A stretch of DNA of 35,835 nucleotides. Source: CAZEGV01 sp964511645 (GTDB lineage Bacteria; Bacteroidota; Bacteroidia; Cytophagales; JAAEPT01). Shown here one piece after another: positions 34,198 to 35,835 of the stretch. The DNA is taken from NCBI GenBank assembly GCA_964511645.1, contig CAZEGV010000029.1, positions 1 through 35,835 of the forward strand, in the 5' to 3' direction. The position numbers and the translations under genes were made by a program. Position 1 is the stretch's first letter, and every line of letters starts with the position of its first letter. The notes under the pieces were generated by a model. The model made no database searches, was not told the DNA's origin, and saw only the letters and a program-made list of their open reading frames with translations.

Positions 34198-34387
34198 ATG
34201 ACTCAAAAAAATTCTCGTACTCTTTTTTAGTGCTTTGTTATGGCTTATAAACACAAAACGTTTATATTTGGCTTAGTGTTATACCATATTGACTATAATC
34301 TACGTCAATTATCTTGTTTGTTTTTCACATTCTCTTCGTTAAAATAATCTACCGTAACTAGTTATGCTAAATTATTTTGCCTTAATA

Positions 34388-34477
34388 ATGCAAAAAACAA
34401 TTCAATCTAATCTAGACGCATATTACGATCAAAATGGTATTAGACGGAAAGTTCATCTCTTTGAAGTCCCATACTAA
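34388..34477 (+). pseudogene. 29-codon ORF over the 54-bp repeat
   Basis: A short frame beginning ATG and reading MQKTIQSNLDAYYDQNGIRR, then KVHLFEVPY and stop. Its first 19 codons are related to the stop-interrupted frame at the left edge of the window, which runs into transposase-like sequence. The most likely explanation is a small orphan fragment of the same element, fused to unrelated sequence after codon 19. Whether it is translated is unknown. Confidence 0.4.
34391..34444 (+). repeat. 54-bp dispersed repeat, right copy
   Basis: Matches 1-54 at 46 of 54 positions without gaps; similarity ends abruptly after the TAGA at 34441-34444. Confidence 0.75.
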
Positions 34478-34490
34478 AACATACACGTAA

Positions 34491-35741
34491 TGTTAGCAAA
34501 AAGATTATCATGAATGACATTTTTTTAAAATTAACACCTTGGGAATCGAAAAATTTACACCTTCCAGCCATCACAACTTTAACTTATTATAAAGGTGAAG
34601 TTTCTTTAACTCATTTAAGGGAAAGGATTAAGGAAATATTAGAATTAAATCCTTGGCTAACTTCTAGGTTACAAAAAACAAAAAATGGCTATCATTTAAA
34701 GTATAATAAGTCTTTTGACTCTGAAGAACTTCTAAAGAAACACTTTGAAATTTATAATAAAGATGACTTTTCAATAAATATTGATTTACCGTACGAAGAA
34801 ATAAATCAAGAAATAGGAAGAACAAATTGTGCTCCATCGAAACAGATTATAAATACAGATGAGGTAATGTTCAAAATTTCCTTAATCCCTGTTACCAAAA
34901 ATCAATTTGCGATTGTAATCTCATTAAATCACACTCTTGGAGATGGGGCTACTTATTACAGCATATTTGAAATGCTAAGCTCAAATGTAAAAGCACGAGA
35001 ATTAACCCCTACAAGGTTAGATAATTTTGAGATTGAAAAGTCTGAAATAATGGGGAAAGTAGAATCAAAACTCACCAATTCACTCTATTTAATATTAGGA
35101 ATAATCTTTAAAATGTTAGGCAATAAACTCAGTGCTAAAACTGATACTAAGGTTGGTATTAATAAAATTGATTTATCAGTCATTAACAAAATAAAAAAGA
35201 AGGCTAAAGAGGTTAATTTTGTCTCTACGAATGACATTCTAACATCTTGGTTCTTCCAACAGGCAAAATCTGACACTAATTTTATGGTTGCCAATTTTAG
35301 AAATAGAAAACTTCCTTCATTATCATTGACAGAAAATAATGCTGGAAACTATCAAGGAGTTATACCATATTTCAATAAAGATATTACTTCACCTTCACAC
35401 ATTAGAAAATCAATAATTAATAAAAATGGCTCATTTAGAGCTAAAAGAGCTTTTACTCCAAAAATAACATTCCTTCAAAAAATAAAATTTCTAAAGAGCA
35501 AGACATCTTTAATAACGAATTGGTCAACTTTCTATAAAGATTTAATACTGACCCCTAAAACAGGTGAGGAACAACTATCACCAATTTTACATTACCCAAT
35601 TGTTGAATTGAACAGTGTAATAGCTTCCTCTTGGAATTGTGCAATCATTTTTCGTCCCAAAATAGACGAACTAGCAATATTAGTGATTAGTTCAACTAAG
35701 AAATTGATAAAACTAGAACCTGTAACAAACTTTTGCTAACA
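34491..35741. repeat. 11-bp inverted repeat framing one gene
   Basis: TGTTAGCAAAA (34491-34501) and TTTTGCTAACA (35731-35741) are exact reverse complements. They bracket precisely the acyltransferase gene: the left arm ends 8 bases before the ATG and the right arm contains the stop codon. The arrangement is reminiscent of a mobile gene cassette. Confidence 0.55.
34510..35739 (+). CDS. Condensation/BAHD/WS-DGAT-like acyltransferase
   Basis: A 409-residue protein with the chloramphenicol-acetyltransferase-like fold. The active-site motif HxxxDG is SLNHTLGDGATYY near residues 141-153. The N-terminal LTPWESKNLHLPAITTLTYY and LRERIKEILELNPWLTSRL blocks are typical of acyltransferases that take an acyl chain from CoA or a carrier protein, such as BAHD, wax-ester/DGAT or PapA-like enzymes. 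No BAHD DFGWG motif is seen; the equivalent region may be SWNCAIIFRPK near the C-terminus. It has no membrane helices and no polyketide or peptide synthetase neighbour. It sits alone, framed by an inverted repeat, and looks AT-richer than core genes. Substrate unknown. Confidence 0.72.
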   Translation: MNDIFLKLTPWESKNLHLPAITTLTYYKGEVSLTHLRERIKEILELNPWLTSRLQKTKNGYHLKYNKSFDSEELLKKHFEIYNKDDFSINIDLPYEEINQEIGRTNCAPSKQIINTDEVMFKISLIPVTKNQFAIVISLNHTLGDGATYYSIFEMLSSNVKARELTPTRLDNFEIEKSEIMGKVESKLTNSLYLILGIIFKMLGNKLSAKTDTKVGINKIDLSVINKIKKKAKEVNFVSTNDILTSWFFQQAKSDTNFMVANFRNRKLPSLSLTENNAGNYQGVIPYFNKDITSPSHIRKSIINKNGSFRAKRAFTPKITFLQKIKFLKSKTSLITNWSTFYKDLILTPKTGEEQLSPILHYPIVELNSVIASSWNCAIIFRPKIDELAILVISSTKKLIKLEPVTNFC

Positions 35742-35779
35742 AGGAGCTAAACAAATTACTCTGTTCAAGTATCATTAAG

Positions 35780-35835
35780 GTTCAGCGCTGGTCACTGCCC
35801 ATTCGGGAAACGGAACACAATCGAGTAGACGGCTG
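35780..35835. other. GC-rich terminal segment, unassigned
   Basis: By count 32 of these 56 bases are G or C (about 57%), unlike the AT-rich remainder of the window. It follows the acyltransferase and a second GCTAAAC motif at 35746-35752. The segment is cut by the window edge, so it could be a structured repeat, a cassette boundary or the flank of a mobile element. Confidence 0.4.

Larger units (their letters stand above)
34198..34509. other. Intergenic region with repeat fragment
   Basis: 312 bases between the RDD gene and the acyltransferase. It contains an isolated TATATTTG -7-like box at 34263-34270 with no matching -33, the right copy of the 54-bp repeat (34391-34444), and the left arm of the inverted repeat framing the acyltransferase (34491-34501). 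No RNA gene or terminator recognised. Confidence 0.5.

Noticed and set aside
34491..34501. attC-type end (GTTAGCA)
   Set aside because: Close to but not matching GTTRRRY; kept only as an inverted repeat framing a gene.

Overview
The window looks like chromosomal DNA from a low-GC Bacteroidota bacterium, most likely a marine-type Cytophagales. The reasons are AT-rich DNA, AT-rich leaders with few Shine-Dalgarno sequences, several copies of the TAnnTTTG -7 promoter box typical of the phylum, long Cache/HAMP/GAF/PAS sensors ending in a PP2C phosphatase, a DUF547 lipoprotein, and a RecQ with the long C-terminal tail seen in this group. The species cannot be named from sequence alone. I saw no rRNA, tRNA, CRISPR array or prophage.

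Layout. 1-406: remnant of an insertion sequence plus short repeats. 407-1129 (-): DUF547 lipoprotein. 1211-6405 (+): a 1438-residue secreted MORN/TraB-GumN protein, coupled to a cytosolic Ca3427-like periplasmic-binding-fold protein. 6401-6613: region bounded by inverted repeats. 6648-8723 (+): CPBP protease, lipoprotein MsrA, MiaE. 8812-11467 (+): TPR protein, phosphosulfolactate-synthase-like ComA, COG2426 membrane protein. 11485-19455 (-): signalling block of a secreted TPR protein, two membrane GAF proteins without output domains, a Cache-HAMP-GAF-PAS-PAS-PP2C phosphatase and a SiaB-type kinase. 19552-24718: polA (+), purine nucleoside phosphorylase (-), Ppx/GppA and DinB-fold proteins (+). 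24747-28234 (-): compact operon kdsD-manC-UbiA-like-methyltransferase. 28303-31592 (+): recQ and an M42 aminopeptidase. 31593-31967: promoter and long leader of a front-end-type fatty acid desaturase (31968-33071, +). 33107-34197: divergent Lrp/AsnC regulator and RDD membrane protein. 34198-35835: repeat fragment and a condensation/BAHD-like acyltransferase framed by an inverted repeat.

How the genes fit together. Housekeeping repair and salvage genes (polA, recQ, PNP, Ppx) are interleaved with envelope and lipid genes (KdsD and ManC for sugar precursors, the UbiA-methyltransferase pair, the desaturase, the acyltransferase, and possibly ComA for sulfonate precursors). The most system-like block is the partner-switching module at 11485-19455: a PP2C phosphatase and SiaB-like kinase sit beside two output-less GAF membrane receptors, but no SiaC-type substrate is encoded in the window. 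The accessory genes (CPBP protease, acyltransferase, DUF547 lipoprotein) sit next to short inverted or dispersed repeats, suggesting cassette-like acquisition. Several genes appear to lack an ATG at the start expected from their family; two of these (UbiA-like and Lrp) have no ATG, GTG or TTG upstream of the family-expected N-terminus.
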